From the NCBI RefSeq assembly GCF_032854445.1, contig NC_088302.1, positions 15,559,338 to 15,623,337 of the forward strand: a DNA stretch of 64,000 nucleotides. The letters are read 5' to 3'. The notes below the pieces were generated by a model that had not been told where the DNA came from, did no database searches, and saw only the letters and a list, made by a program, of their open reading frames with translations. This stretch comes from Liolophura sinensis (lineage: Eukaryota; Mollusca; Polyplacophora; Chitonida; Chitonidae). Below are positions 34,140 to 45,599 of the stretch, in pieces; the first letter of the stretch is position 1; the number at the start of each line of letters is the position of its first letter. Position numbers and translations under genes: made by a program.

Positions 34140-34660
34140 ACGCCACGGGGGTTTTTTCGTTCGATACTTACAATCCCAGCCTTACTCACTTGGTGCTCGT
34201 AAAAATCGAACCAGACTGTGAATAAAATTTTCAGGCAATTGCTTTCTCACTTGTTGGCCTAGAACTCGTTCACACTTCACCAGACGAGCAAACTGAGCTT
34301 GGCTGATGGCGATCCAAGCCTGCTGTGGGCAGCTTAACCCGACTGCCTCTACGGTTCAAACGGTACGCCGACTTGTTCCTTTTAGAGAAGCGCTTTATTA
34401 GCAGGATGGGAACGGCTTCTGGACGGTAACAAATTATCGGCTTCCTGTGGGTGGAAACAGTGCTTACAGAATCCACCATAAAGGAGAATTAAGGGAAAAC
34501 GTATGCCGAGAAGGCACACGTCTAAAGGCGTTCTATTACGTTAGAAGAATGGTTTCTCCAATTCCGTACGAGGTGAAGCATTAGTCAATGGTTTCATGGC
34601 ACCTGGTTGTAGTTATGTCTTTTAAACAGATTTCACAAACTGTAAAGTTTGTCAATGATA
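34140..34660. repeat. R2 array, F block 1
   Basis: It aligns with 49085-49565 (GTGCTCGTAAAA.TTGAACCAGACTGTGAATAA.ATTTTCA.GCAATT, GGGAAAACGTATGCCGAGAAGG) and, in part, with 53660-53800. Identity by eye is roughly 75%. Confidence 0.8.
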
Positions 34661-35269
34661 AAGGAACTTAACTGTAGTTAACATAATTTTAGACTCACCG
34701 TTGCGGAGCGTTTTCAGACACACGTGAACGGGATGTATGCCGTATATATTCTTCACAACGAAGATTGGATTCAACCAGTAATCGGGATGTGTTTACTGCA
34801 AAAAACAAAACCTGAGTAAAATATCTCACAAGAACTCTATGACTGAGAAAATAATAGAGACCTTAGAAGGATGGAGTGCAACATTTCAGGCAAACAACAG
34901 ACCATACACCTTACACACTACTCTTCGTTTGCCCGAAAAAGCGCAGAATATTGGCACTTACTCAATAAAAAAAATAAACGATGAATGACACAAGCCTTGA
35001 CCTGATCCATTTTGGGTTCAGCAACCCACACCACATAAACTTCCTCCTTTGCTAACAGCTTCTGTGGGCAGAGCAGTGTCTTTTAGGTCTTGATGCTGTC
35101 TAAACGATTTGTAACGATATCATGCGGAGAGAACCACCGACAGCTAAACGGTCTAGACCGGGGAAGCATTGGGTAACAGATTTCCTTCCATGAGGAGTAG
35201 GAAATTCACCATTTTCAGAAGATAGATTCCGAGTAGTACAATGCGTGGCTTACAGGCAAAACAGACATT
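34661..35269. repeat. R2 array, G and C blocks 1
   Basis: G (34680-34925) ends in GGAGTGCAACATTTCAGGCAAACAAC. C (34970-35220) has GAACCCACACCACATAAACTTCC, GTGGGCAGAGCAGTGTCTTTTAGGTC, CTAAACGGTCTAGACCGGGGAAGC and GTAACAGATTTCCTTCC. C copies recur at 42870-43110, 47490-47740, 54150-54350 and 56415-56620. Confidence 0.85.
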
Positions 35270-35540
35270 CGTATACTAGCCGTCCACCAATAAGGACGTT
35301 CCGGGCCAATAATCGCAGGGCTAATTCCCAAAACGACGGATAACAACCACAAAAAAACTAAGAAAGTATATAAAATAGGACGGCATTATGCATAGAGAAG
35401 CAGTCAACAATTTTCAGTGATGTTGAAAAGAAATGTTCTTGGCGAATGTGTGAAATCAGTATTTAAATAGTTTACCATGCTAGAATATAAGTTGACGATA
35501 ATAAAATGTGTACCTCAGTTGCGCTTGGATTGTAATTATT
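35270..35540 (+). repeat. R2 array, H block 1
   Basis: ACATTCGTATACTAGCCGTC, GGACGTTCCGGGCCAATAAT, GCTAATTCCCAAAACG, AAGAAAGTATATAAAAT, then GTTGACGATAATAAAATGTG. It matches 5000-5295 and 54400-54720, and is inverted at 37047-37330. Confidence 0.85.
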
Positions 35541-35906
35541 CATATATCCAACATGACGATCTTGTTCAACATGGCGAGATATGTACAGCCATATGCAGGA
35601 CCCTTCCTTTCATTGCTATATAAGAATGATTTACAATGTCAGAACTGAAAGTATTCCTCTAGTCGTAAAGTCTGCGAGACAGTGACCACTTTCACAAAAC
35701 TTCGTAGATCAGTGTTTCGTACCTGAGTGACGTCGCCTTACAGAGCCATAAACTAGACATGATCTTTGGCGAAAATAGTTAGGAGAAGTTTGACTTACGA
35801 AGTTTTGAGGTATGGTGAAACATCGATCTAGATCATAACAATAATGTTGCAAAATTACTTAAACATTGACTGATAGAGTTGTGGAATATCCTCAGTTTGG
35901 AGAATG

Positions 35907-36062
35907 TATTTATTTGTTTTTTATTTTTTTGATTGGTGTTTTACGCCTTACTCAAGAATATTTAACTTGTACGATGGCGACCAGAATTATGTAGGACGAT
36001 ACCGATCAGAGTCCAGGGCAAACACACGACCATCCGCAGGTTGATGGAAGACCTTCTCAGCT
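35907..36062 (-). mobile_element. SINE-A, minus, partial
   Basis: A (TTTA)n-like start, GATTGGTGTTTTACGCCTTA, GTACGATGGCGACCAGAATTATG, then CGACCATCCGCAGGTTGATGG. The head is lost. Confidence 0.85.
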
Positions 36063-36339
36063 GGACATTCTTACCAATCAGCGTGCCTTCCTGTCACACC
36101 GATATACCGCAACTTTACTGGATCCGAAAATGCATAAATCTCATTACAATGCTCGATTTGGGACTTCTCTATTCTCTATACTGCAATTCCTCACACAGAT
36201 TAAGTTGATAAAATTTCATCACTAATTGTATTGGTGTTTAATGAAACTGGTTACCCCTACATTAACGTCAAAGACAACAATTTAGAAAACTTTCTTCAGT
36301 TGCACTACATACAAGGGTTACCATTCATGGGATGTTTCG

Positions 36340-36960
36340 TTCTTCATCGAGTTCCTTGAGCTTAATAACATCTGTGTGAAATTCGAGGAAACCAAATACC
36401 AATAGTGTACAGGTATTTCGATGGGTATCAATTGTGCCTCCCTTTCGGCTGATCTATACCCGTTTCCGTATGAATACGACTATATGCCGAAACTATCAAG
36501 CAGTTATCCTCACCACACCCGATCTTTCTCATTTCCTAAGCGATATATTGATGATGCGCTACCTTTAAACTATCCAATACACCTTCGCTGGATTTAAAGG
36601 AAACCACAGATTCTTCAGATGGTATATCTTATTTGGACCTGTATTTATGCAAAGACCTGAACGGTTTCCTCTCTCACAGACTGTACAACAAGTGCGATTG
36701 TTTCAATTTTGACATTGTAATTTGCCCTTGCTTGGAGGGCAATGCACTGAAGGGTCCTGCATATTGCGTGTGCATTTCTCGCCTTGTAACATTTGTTAGA
36801 TCGTGCCTCTTGTGTGACGATTTCAATCAACGTCACAAGTTATAACTGCAAAAACTAAATGTGTCAGGGTTGTTCCGTCGGGCCCCGTCTCTTTAGGTTT
36901 CTCAAGTTTTAAAATGAGTACAATTCTCTTATGGAAATATGGACAGAGCGTGCAGAATCT
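36340..36960 (+). pseudogene. reverse-transcriptase fossil, possibly Penelope-like
   Basis: A decayed reverse transcriptase is readable with few breaks. LNNICVKFEETKYQ is followed by a stop, then GISMGINCASLSADLYPFPY, the GTNCAPL.ADLFL block. Next come KRYIDDALPL, holding the polymerase YxDD aspartates, and, after a frameshift, KETTDSSDGISYLDLYLC, HRLYNKCDCFNFDIVICP and GPAYCVCISRLVTFVRSC. These blocks match, in order, a reverse-transcriptase class common in aquatic invertebrates. I think it belongs near the Penelope-like elements, but I am not sure; a phylogeny of the YIDD-containing domain would decide. The N- and C-terminal parts of the element are missing. Confidence 0.78.
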
Positions 36961-37046
36961 CTGGCGCTATTCTTCCTGGTTGTGTCAATTTCCGCTTGGC
37001 CCGGGGCTGGGGACAATATATTCATCGTGTTAAGTTAGATTGCCCC

Positions 37047-37330
37047 TTTGGATATGTGATCGGTTGCAATCGGGGTGCAACTAGAATACATATTTATTAT
37101 CGACATCTTGTATTCTAACATAGTGCACGGTTTGAATACTGATCTCACTCGGTCGACTAAAACATACCTTGCGTTTTTCCTACATCTTTGAAAACTATTG
37201 ACTGCTTCTCTTTGCATGGTTCCGTCGGATTTTCGTACGTAATATACTTTCTTACTCCTTTAGTGGTTTGTGTTATACGTCGTTTTGGGAACTGGCCATA
37301 CAATTATTGACCCGGAAGGTCCTTGTCGAC
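37047..37330 (-). repeat. R2 array, H block, inverted copy
   Basis: The reverse complement reads GGACCTTCCGGGTCAATAAT, CAGTTCCCAAAACGACG, ACGGAACCATGCAAAGAGAAGCAGTCAA and GTGAGATCAGTATTCAAACCG. With 35270-35540 it forms an inverted pair flanking the reverse-transcriptase fossil. Confidence 0.88.
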
Positions 37331-37469
37331 TGATGGCTGGTATACGAATGTCTGTGTAGACTGGTAGATTCTAGCAATCCGGTGAGATAACATTCATCCG
37401 AATCCTGATGAATCTCTCGCCCGAATACTTCCGTTGAAGGTACGACACATGCGACGTGCAGAACAAATC

Positions 37470-38335
37470 TCGGGAATTACCAGATATTAAACCAATATAA
37501 ATCAACTTTTTCTGTTGAAAATGTGTATTTTCACTTATCGTTGTACCAGCGCGAGGTTGCCTGCACCATTTTTACTACCGCAATCATGACCAAGTTCAGA
37601 ATCACAGACAGGAAGTCAGGCCGACCAGGAAATGGTCATGAAACATCACCAGCCCATTTGTTCCTAAACAAGAGTGTCTTAAAGGTCACTTAACACGACG
37701 TGACTGCCACATAAGCATATCTGCTCAACAAAACAAAAGGTGGTCAGTTTTTGTCGTTGTCAAGGACAGCATGCTAAATAAAGATCCTTGAGGTTACGAG
37801 GGCTGCGCATAAATAAATATAAGAAATATTTTAACTACTTAATTAATTTGTTGATAGCACTTCTCCTTAGTGCAGGAATGTAGGTTAAATTCGTCAATTA
37901 AATGCGCACAACTATATGCAAATGACATAGTGTTTCAAAGTTTCAGTAGACTTATAATGAATTCTCGCAAGGCTCTTGTATGTATTGATATAGGCGTGAT
38001 TCTTCTTACTTTGCTTTGTATAGCTTTACCCATCATGTAAATAAACAGTGCCGTGTAGGTACATGTAGCACAGGTTTATAGTGCAGCGTAAAACACTTCT
38101 CACAGATATACAGATCTACATCTTCAACGCAGAAAAAGTAAAATTCGCCTGTGTAAAGTCAAACTTAGACATCATGGCTTCACCATGTCCAATAAACGCC
38201 AAAGTTATCAATCACATCTGTGTCTATTTACAGCCGAACTACATCATTAGCTTCATATATGAATGTAATCAAACCGGAAATGAAGCTGTGTAAATTCAGC
38301 ACATTAGTCATCTTTTCCCACCTTTACCATGCTTT
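37470..38335 (+). repeat. R2 array, D block 1
   Basis: It aligns with 55250-56058 and 57480-58311 (CAGGAAGTCAGGC.GACCAGGAAA.GGTCATGAAA, GAGTGTCTTAA.GGT, GGCTGCGCATAAATAAA, AATGTAGGTTAAATTCGT, TGTAGGTACATGTA, CACTTCTCACAGA.A.ACAGATCTA). It also aligns with 60690-61440. Confidence 0.85.
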
Positions 38336-38379
38336 GGCAGTCAGCTAACGATGTCGTGATCTGAGTTTATATGTACATA

Positions 38380-38660
38380 CGGTGTATGTCATAATGTTTT
38401 TAATGATACCCAGCCTTGTTGTGGGAGGTCTGACGATCCCCAGGGATCAACCCGACTGTAGGGGTCAAGGGGACGTCGGGAGATCCGCGCCTTTGATGAC
38501 CTTCCGCAGACAGAGTTCAACCATGCCGACCAAACTGTCTCTGTCATTAATCTATGTTCCGTATTACCTCACGACTACTTCTTTTCTAACACGAGAAGCG
38601 ATCAATAGAGCCGACTCATCCAGACAACCTTTTGCCCAGGAAAAAAGACGTTGTGTGTGA
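38380..38660 (+). repeat. R2 array, E block 1
   Basis: ATGATACCCAGCCTTGTTGTG, CCCCAGGGATCAACCCGACTGTAGGGGTCAAGG and TTAATCTATGTTCCGTATTACCTCACGACTACTTC recur at 58320-58530 and 61495-61710. Confidence 0.9.
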
Positions 38661-38740
38661 ACTCGGTTCTAATTAATGAAACCTTTATACAGAACGCAAA
38701 TACAACCATGAGACCATTAGTGCTCTCAATGACACCTGTC

Positions 38741-38955
38741 TTTGATCTTAGAGAATGGTTACTCCCTTCTATGCCTAGTGAAAGTACTCTTTAATGTTCG
38801 GAAATAAATTTGATCTTGGAGAAAGGTTACTCCCTTCTATGCCTAGTGAAAGTACTCTTCAATGTTCGGAAATAAATCTGATCTTATAAAATGGTTACTC
38901 CCTTCTATGCCTAGTGAAAGTACTCTTTAATGTTCGGAAATAAATAAGATTTTAT
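38741..38955. repeat. 68-bp tandem repeat, three copies
   Basis: The unit GGTTACTCCCTTCTATGCCTAG...TTCGGAAATAAAT... starts at 38757, 38825 and 38893. The related locus at 58690-58750 has only one copy, so the triplication is specific to this unit. Each unit contains AATAAA on the plus strand. Confidence 0.95.
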
Positions 38956-40700
38956 AAAAACAGTAAAACGCTCATAAAATAGTAGGAATGGGAGCAATAT
39001 CGACATTAAAAGTGCAATGATGATAAAATTTCCAGTCTAAACATTATTTCACCTGTATAATGAATACTGCGAGTCTTTTACATAGAGTAATTCTCTAGTA
39101 TATACAACAGTAATTTTGTACTACGTGGGGAAATTTATGGCGACAGGAGCAAAACAAAGATGTATGATGTAAGATTTAGACTCTTAAATACTTTCGCCAA
39201 TCGATGAAAGGTTACTCGCAATTTTTAGGTTTAGTTTTTTTCTTCATCTCATTGACAGAATACGTGTCCCATTTTAAGCATCAATAAAAATAGCTCTGCG
39301 AAAGCAAGTAAAAGGTTAAGATGCAACTGATTAAGGCAATGTGATGGAAAATAAGACATTTCGGTCGTTTCAACGTTCCGTTTGTAAAGTTTTTATCAGA
39401 GAACAAATATAAAAGACAACTATCAACTATTGGTTCAATGCTGGATACGTTTGCATTCTACTTGTATAGGGTATACAATTCTAAATATAATTTCGTAGAT
39501 AAAACAGTCATGCCAATCTCTGAATAAGCTAAACGTTATGCGAATCCGTTCTCGTATTAAGCATGAGGAAATCTCTCTGAAGCTCATTGGTTCACATGAA
39601 TCAATAACTTGCCTCGTGATAAAACACTATTTCGAGTCAGGTCGAATCGGTATTACCTTAATTCAGTTAACGAGGGGTTAAGTTCTAAGCGAGCCTCCGC
39701 ACTAGTATGGTAAATAACACAGTTGGTAGTTTGGCTCTGTTTAGTTGGAAATGGTCCCCGACAAAGTCTGTGGCACAGGCAAAGTCGCCATAAATCGGCT
39801 GTATGTCTGACACAGGTCATCAAATTGCTAAGAGAGAGTTATTACACTCATGGGATAAATGATAGCCACTTTTCCATGGCCCAGATACTTCTGACGCTTC
39901 TTCTGTCCTTGACCTCTGACCGGTCGGATGTTCCGTCCCCTATTAATGAGTGGTTTGTCGGAAATGCGTTTTACGGAGGACATTTCAGTATCTGCGTTGC
40001 TTCTGAAGTAAACGTCCAGTTAACGACATAATGGTAGTACCATGTTGCATTTTGCCGAACCTGACAGACACTCCTTTGTCTCAATACAAATATAATTTTC
40101 AACTCGTCCCAAGGCTGTATTTCTTATCTGTGTAAGTGATTATAATCTGATCAACGATGACATAGCTATGTGGAACATTTCGAAGAATCAGCGACGAAGG
40201 CTCGAAGTGTCAACGAGTGCTTTCTTTTTGATTTTTTTTTTCTGGGTTAGGAATACAGGGATTTATCTGTCGCCAAATATACTGTTAGATTGAATCGACT
40301 CACAATGCTCTTTAACCTCCAAAATGGAACTACCTTTGGACTGACGTTTATCGGCGCTGATATTAATCGTCGTCAGAAATTATATATAATTTCCTACGTT
40401 GAAGAGTAAGTATTAACGAAAATACTTGCTTATGTTGAACTCGAATTCGTGACAGGGGGTCTAGGTTTCTTCCATGGTACATTGCACAAATAGACACCAC
40501 CAAACCATCGTTTGCCTTCTGTTTTTTTACTACACCAGGTAGAGCTGTGGGCTAGAGATCCTAAGTCCGGAGTCTGAGTCACAATAGTTTCGCCGTATAT
40601 TTGCAGTGCAGGATAACATATGTACCTTAAATTGAAAAGCTTTTTATCACAAAAAGTAATAATTTGTTTGTTAGTGCTGAGATACCGTTACCCGCACAGG
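38956..40700 (+). repeat. R2 array, A block 1
   Basis: Anchors: GGCAATGTGATGGAAAATAAG, GCATGAGGAAATCTCTCTGAAGC, TCGCCATAAATCGGCTGTATGTCTGACACAGGTC, CACTCATGGGATAAAT and CATGTTGCATTTTGCCGAACC. Matches lie at 50040-50960, 59400-60560 and 61980-62650. Confidence 0.88.
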
Positions 40701-40979
40701 ACAAGAACCGAAAACTTATTTCATATATTGACAAGCATTATCGTTGTTACTGTGGGATAGAAATAAATATGAAGACACCTTTTTCATTTGTAAATACATG
40801 GTATGTATATATAATGATCAGGGAAGAACCAGTCTACCAACAAGGCGACTGGTACCAAATGTCACACTTTGGATTTTGGATTCAGGCAAGTCGATGAGGT
40901 TAGCAAAGCACAAAATACCATAACACCGATGTCATTACTTCATCGCCTGAAAGAAATTCGATTTCGAAATTATAAAGGT

Positions 40980-41560
40980 TATATCCGTCATTCTGAAAAG
41001 TTACGCAAGGTTAGAGAACACTGTCAGCAGATCTGGACAGTCGCAGATTCCAGATGATCCCGATTCTCTTACGCTACAATCCTAGCAGAGACCACTTGGG
41101 AGGGCAACTGTAGCGGCCAATTTCTGGAGCACATCAAACTGTCGCAGTATAATCACGTGTCATGATGGGGTAAGTCCTCTAGGGCTCAAGGCATAGTTCA
41201 TATTCAGGGAAATATAAAAGAATAAACTGCGGCTTATTGTTTGCCGGCCCGCATATCAATCATTCAATTCCATATCGGAAAGAGATTGACAATTTCAGGA
41301 TGCATCGTATAAAAATGGAATCTAAAGAATAATTCCGCTGCCTGTCAAACATCATTGCGACTCGGGACTTCAGGGCATGATGATTACCTGAAGGAAAAAA
41401 TTCTGCTCTCAGCATAAATAAAAATCACCCGATCCTGGAGTTGAGATTTCCGTATTCCATGAATTTCTGCCATCAGTGCAATCGACATGGAAATTGATTA
41501 GCTATAAAGGCTAGTTTTGTGATGCTGGGAGGCTATGGCCAAATAGGTACGAGATTTACC
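40980..41560 (+). repeat. R2 array, B block 1 (highly conserved core)
   Basis: It is about 95% alike to 51450-52000 over more than 500 bases by eye, and close to 62680-63220, while neighbouring blocks differ far more. It contains TAATCACGTGTCATGATGGG (E-box CACGTG) and, about 55 bases on, GGAAATATAAAAGAATAAACTGC, a TATA-box-like word. Open frames are short and not conserved, so a protein is unlikely. Confidence 0.9.
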
Positions 41561-43412
41561 CGAGTGAGGGGTTGGGCCGTAGACCACCGCGCTATAACCT
41601 GCTGATTTCACAACTGGTACACACAACCGCTGAGGTACTTGTACTTATTCTGTTGTTTTCGGTATAAATAACAAACGAAGATACAGTCCGGCTACTCAAC
41701 TAGGCCGCGTATTTACGTGTCCCTTGAGTTAACAGTAGAGAGAACAAGTATTCCACACTACTGCTGTCTTACCAGCTCACTTCACTAATATTAGCTAAAA
41801 CCATTTAACGTAAACATTATGCACCACACTACTAAATCTGAATATTCCCAATGTCTTGTCCCAATTCTGGTTAGTCTGCCAACTTAAACCAATCAGTGTA
41901 AGCAAGTGTACTAAGTAGATGATAAGAATAGTTGGAAAAGTGTAACTGACTTAACTGACCTAACTTTCTAACTGTTGTATGATGATAGCCAAATTGAGTG
42001 TCTGGTATGTTCCGTGCCAAATCAGGACAGGACCATCCCAGCAATGTGGAGATGTGTGTGATTATAAAGACAGCAAATTGTAGACCATTTGCTGTTTGTG
42101 GCTCACCGTGCATGTAGCCGTAAAAAACTTGGTGCTTTTATATATGACCCAATATGATGACTGAGCTAATATAACTCTAGGAAAGCTGTAAAGTGGCGGC
42201 GATATATTATCCATACGGAATGCATGGTGGTGCGGGATATTAAACGAATAAAGGTTACACGCAAACCTAATAATTGCAAATTTTTCAAAGGTTTTTCTAC
42301 TTGTTGTTTACCATTGTAAACACTTCCTGGAATTAAAAATCAGACAGAATTGTTCATATTTGGCGGTACGTTGAGACGGAATGGCCACATTATTGGGCTT
42401 GCCTAATGTTTAGTGGCTTACACCGAAATCTAGGAGCCTACTGGACAAAGTGAGAAAATTGAACGTTAAGCGCTTGAAAGTTAATGCAGCATAATGCTTA
42501 TTCGTGATGTAGGGGATATCAGTGAATGATTAAAAGATTACGGCGGCGACGGCTACCTTCTCATAAGTGTACCTCGATAAATATATGACCTGAATTTTAA
42601 TGACAATTTTTTGCCTCATATCTTACCATGTTATGTTAAAAAACAAACATTCTTAGAACACTTATCCATCAACGGTCTTTTATATTTATAGTAAATTTGT
42701 GTTTATGTACTGTTTATTTCACTGATGCTTAATGTTTGGCTAAGGTGGATTGGGACGGGTAGGGGGGGGGGGGGGTGCTCGCTCTGTCAATTAGTCGACA
42801 AGATGATGCATAGACATTCATTTAAAAACATACACTATGCCCATTACCCTTCTCTTTGCCCCAAACAGTACAGATAATTTGACCTGACCCATTTGGGTCC
42901 AGGAACCCACTTCACATGAACTTCCTCCTTTGCAAACAGTGGGCAGAGCAGTGTCTTTTAGGTCTTGGTGATATCTCATGATGACCTATCCAGACAATCT
43001 GTACTGATATCATCCGGAGAGAACCACTGACGGCTAATCAGTCTAGACCGGGTAAGCATTAAGTAACAGATTTCCTTCCTTGGGGTGTAGATAATACACC
43101 ATTTTGAGACAATAGACAGTCGTCTGAGTGGTATAGTGCGTCGTTTTCATCTGCGGAGATTGGTCAGAATTTCTAGGAACAGGTCTTCCTCACGCACATA
43201 AAATTGGGATGCCATTATTTAAACTCCAGAAAATATAATATGTTAACTGTGAGGTTAATTACCAGATATCAACCCAACAAACTGTGGAAACATGAATACT
43301 CTATCCACTTATCGTTGTACCGAGAGGTACCCCAGGAAGTTTTTCATCCATTATTACAACATCAATTATGACCAGCTCAGAATACGTCTGAGAATCACAA
43401 ACAGCGCCCAGG
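41561..43412. repeat. R2 array, I block 1 and C block 2
   Basis: Bases 42200-42700 align with 52760-53410 (GCATGGT..TGCG.GATATT, AAATTGAA.GTTAAGCG, ATATC.ATGA). Bases 42840-43110 are C block 2. Bases 43190-43410 match the start of D (CAGATATCAACCCAACAAACTG, CGTCTGAGAATCACAAACA). A G14 run lies at 42762-42775. The block is cut by the Harbinger element. Confidence 0.7.
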
Positions 43413-43629
43413 TGTTCAAAGCTCTGTTATTTTAACGCTACGTTAAATGCCAACAGCCCGTTATCCTTCTAACGGGATGTTACTTAGCGGACCGTTAAGT
43501 TCTTGTTGCTGGAAAGCAAAAAGTCTCCGTCCGTTAACTAATGGCTCTATTAAAATTTAATCACGAGTTATCAGTTGTAATTACGGTATTCATTGGTATA
43601 AATACCACAATGTTTTGCACCTTGACAAC

Positions 43630-45060
43630 ATGGCTGCGATATCAGAGGGTGCACAGGTTGAGCCCAAAAAGAGGAAACAAAGAAACAGAAATTTAAGTAT
43701 AGATGGGGAAAATATTATTCAGTCAATGGTAGAGACCTATTCTGAGAAAATTACCGCCAAACTCCGCAATGAAGTTACTAACAGGCAAAATGCAGCAGTT
43801 TGGCAAAAAAAATCACTGACAGTGTCAATATGAAGGGAGTAGCCTTTAGAACTGGTAAACAAAGTGAAAGAAAAATGGGGAAATATGTCTCAAAGGCTAA
43901 AACATGTTACACGGAGTACGTCCCAAAAGGCTAAAAAATGTTACACGGAGTACCGAAACCAGAAACGTTTGACTGGTGGGAGGCCCACCGCCCCGGCAGA
44001 TGATCCAGGCAACGTCCAAAATCATCGACATCATGAAGGGCACAGCGAGCATTAGCGGAGTTCCTGGCGGAACTGACTGCAGCATTAGACACACTGGCAC
44101 GAGGTTTGAAGCCACCAACTCCACATACCCCTCACATTTCTGTCTAAGTTCAAATAGATAGCGATATTACTGTGTCACGAAATCTGAACACACACCAATG
44201 ATCTCCTCCCGGTATTCCACTGACCTCAATTTTCATTCCATTAGTCCATGAAATACATGTTTGGGTTGATAACAAACACATTTATACTCAACACGAGGAC
44301 GAAAACAAGTCTGACTTTCCCACGTGGGCCAGTATTCCATGAATATCTTATTTGCAAGCTACTTTTTTACCTCCAAGTTCGAATGCCGTACCGGCCCCGA
44401 TAGCACAGTTGGTAGAGCGTCCGCGCGTGACTTTCTGGCACACAAACACCATTGATATACACAAATTTTAAACTTGGTAACATAATAAATATTTGACATA
44501 AAGAAGACTAATAAAACACAAATTTTATGTGCTGATCTTAATAGTATAATTTTCATGCATCATATCACCATAAACAATTTGCATCTATACTGTATGTATG
44601 ATACTGAGAAGTAAGTTAGCATATATAATATGTAAGAATAGAACACAAAATGAAATGAAAAATTCAAATTTTATTTCACGTAATGTTGTTTTTTTTTTAT
44701 ATTAAACCGACAAATTTCTATCAGAAGTTAAGAATTAAAATTGTTTGGCAGAGGAAAGCTCTAAAGCTTCCACTATTTCCCGCATCTGTTAAGCCACCCC
44801 AGGCAGAATGCCAAGAAATGCCTGGACCATCAAGCATGCCCAACCTGCCGGAATAGGAAGAGGTTTCTGAAATGCCAACGGCATCGACAAGTGTGGCATA
44901 GTTTTTCAGAACCTATATGAGCACCCCAAAGAGGAGAAGAAAATCTCCCAAGTTCACTCAAGAGGCAGTGCTTCAGATACAGTATGAAGTTCTGGATGGC
45001 TGACTGAAGCAGCAGGACAATGGGGAAAAAAACAAGATTAGTCACAAAAAATTCAGCTTC
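43630..45060 (+). pseudogene. Harbinger Myb/SANT-like protein, frameshifted
   Basis: This accessory protein binds the element's ends and helps the nuclease enter the nucleus in known Harbinger/HARBI1-NAIF1 pairs. From ATG 43630 it reads MAAISEGAQVEPKKRKQRNR, with a basic nuclear-signal-like PKKRKQRNR, then the first SANT helix (GENIIQSMVETYSEKI...NRQNAAVW). A run of A at 43806-43812 shifts the frame; the helix continues in another frame as KITDSVNMKGVAFRTG and then VKEKWGNMSQRLK. A 30-base local duplication (AAAATGTTACACGGAGTAC twice, 43900-43955) follows. Next comes TGGRPTAP and, in a third frame, SKIIDIMKGTASISGVPGGT (from about 44010). A C-terminal coiled-coil-like piece, EAVLQIQYEVLDG then a stop, is at 44960-45003. 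At least three frame changes make it a pseudogene. Confidence 0.8.
44390..44427 (+). mobile_element. SINE-C head fragment (37 bases)
   Basis: ACCGGCCCCGATAGCACAGT and TGGTAGAGCGTCCGC equal the first bases of SINE-C, then the match stops abruptly. It lies within the Harbinger element. Confidence 0.85.
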
Positions 45061-45599
45061 ATATTAAACTGCTGGAAAAATGTTAGCCAAAGAAAAAATA
45101 GACTTAGATGTGATCAACCCCAGTCAACTACTGTTTTGTCTCATGAATTAATTTTAACTTCTCGCATTATACAGTCTTACATTTCAATGAACACAAATTG
45201 GTATTCAACAAATTCTCTCAGTTTTCAGTATGAGAGATTTTATGTACATTTTTGTTTTTATAAACCTTCATGTGATGAACTCATAAGTAATGTGAAGCAC
45301 ATGTTATTTGTAAATGGGCTTTTCTACTGACATAAAATTATTCACAGCCTCAGGTAAAGACAGCCCAAGTTAGCATTAATTCTGTGTCTGTCCTTTACTG
45401 TTATTATAATTCCAAATGTATTTTTATGCATATAAATAAATGAGATAAAATGGAAATATATTTGTATCACAAAATCTTCTGTTTCTGAAAGGGCTTGTTC
45501 TATTTTGCATAATACATGACTGTTTTCTTTGACTCACTTCTACATTACACTTCTCAAGTGAACGTCTGTCTTTCATCTATCCACTAAAATCTTACTCTT

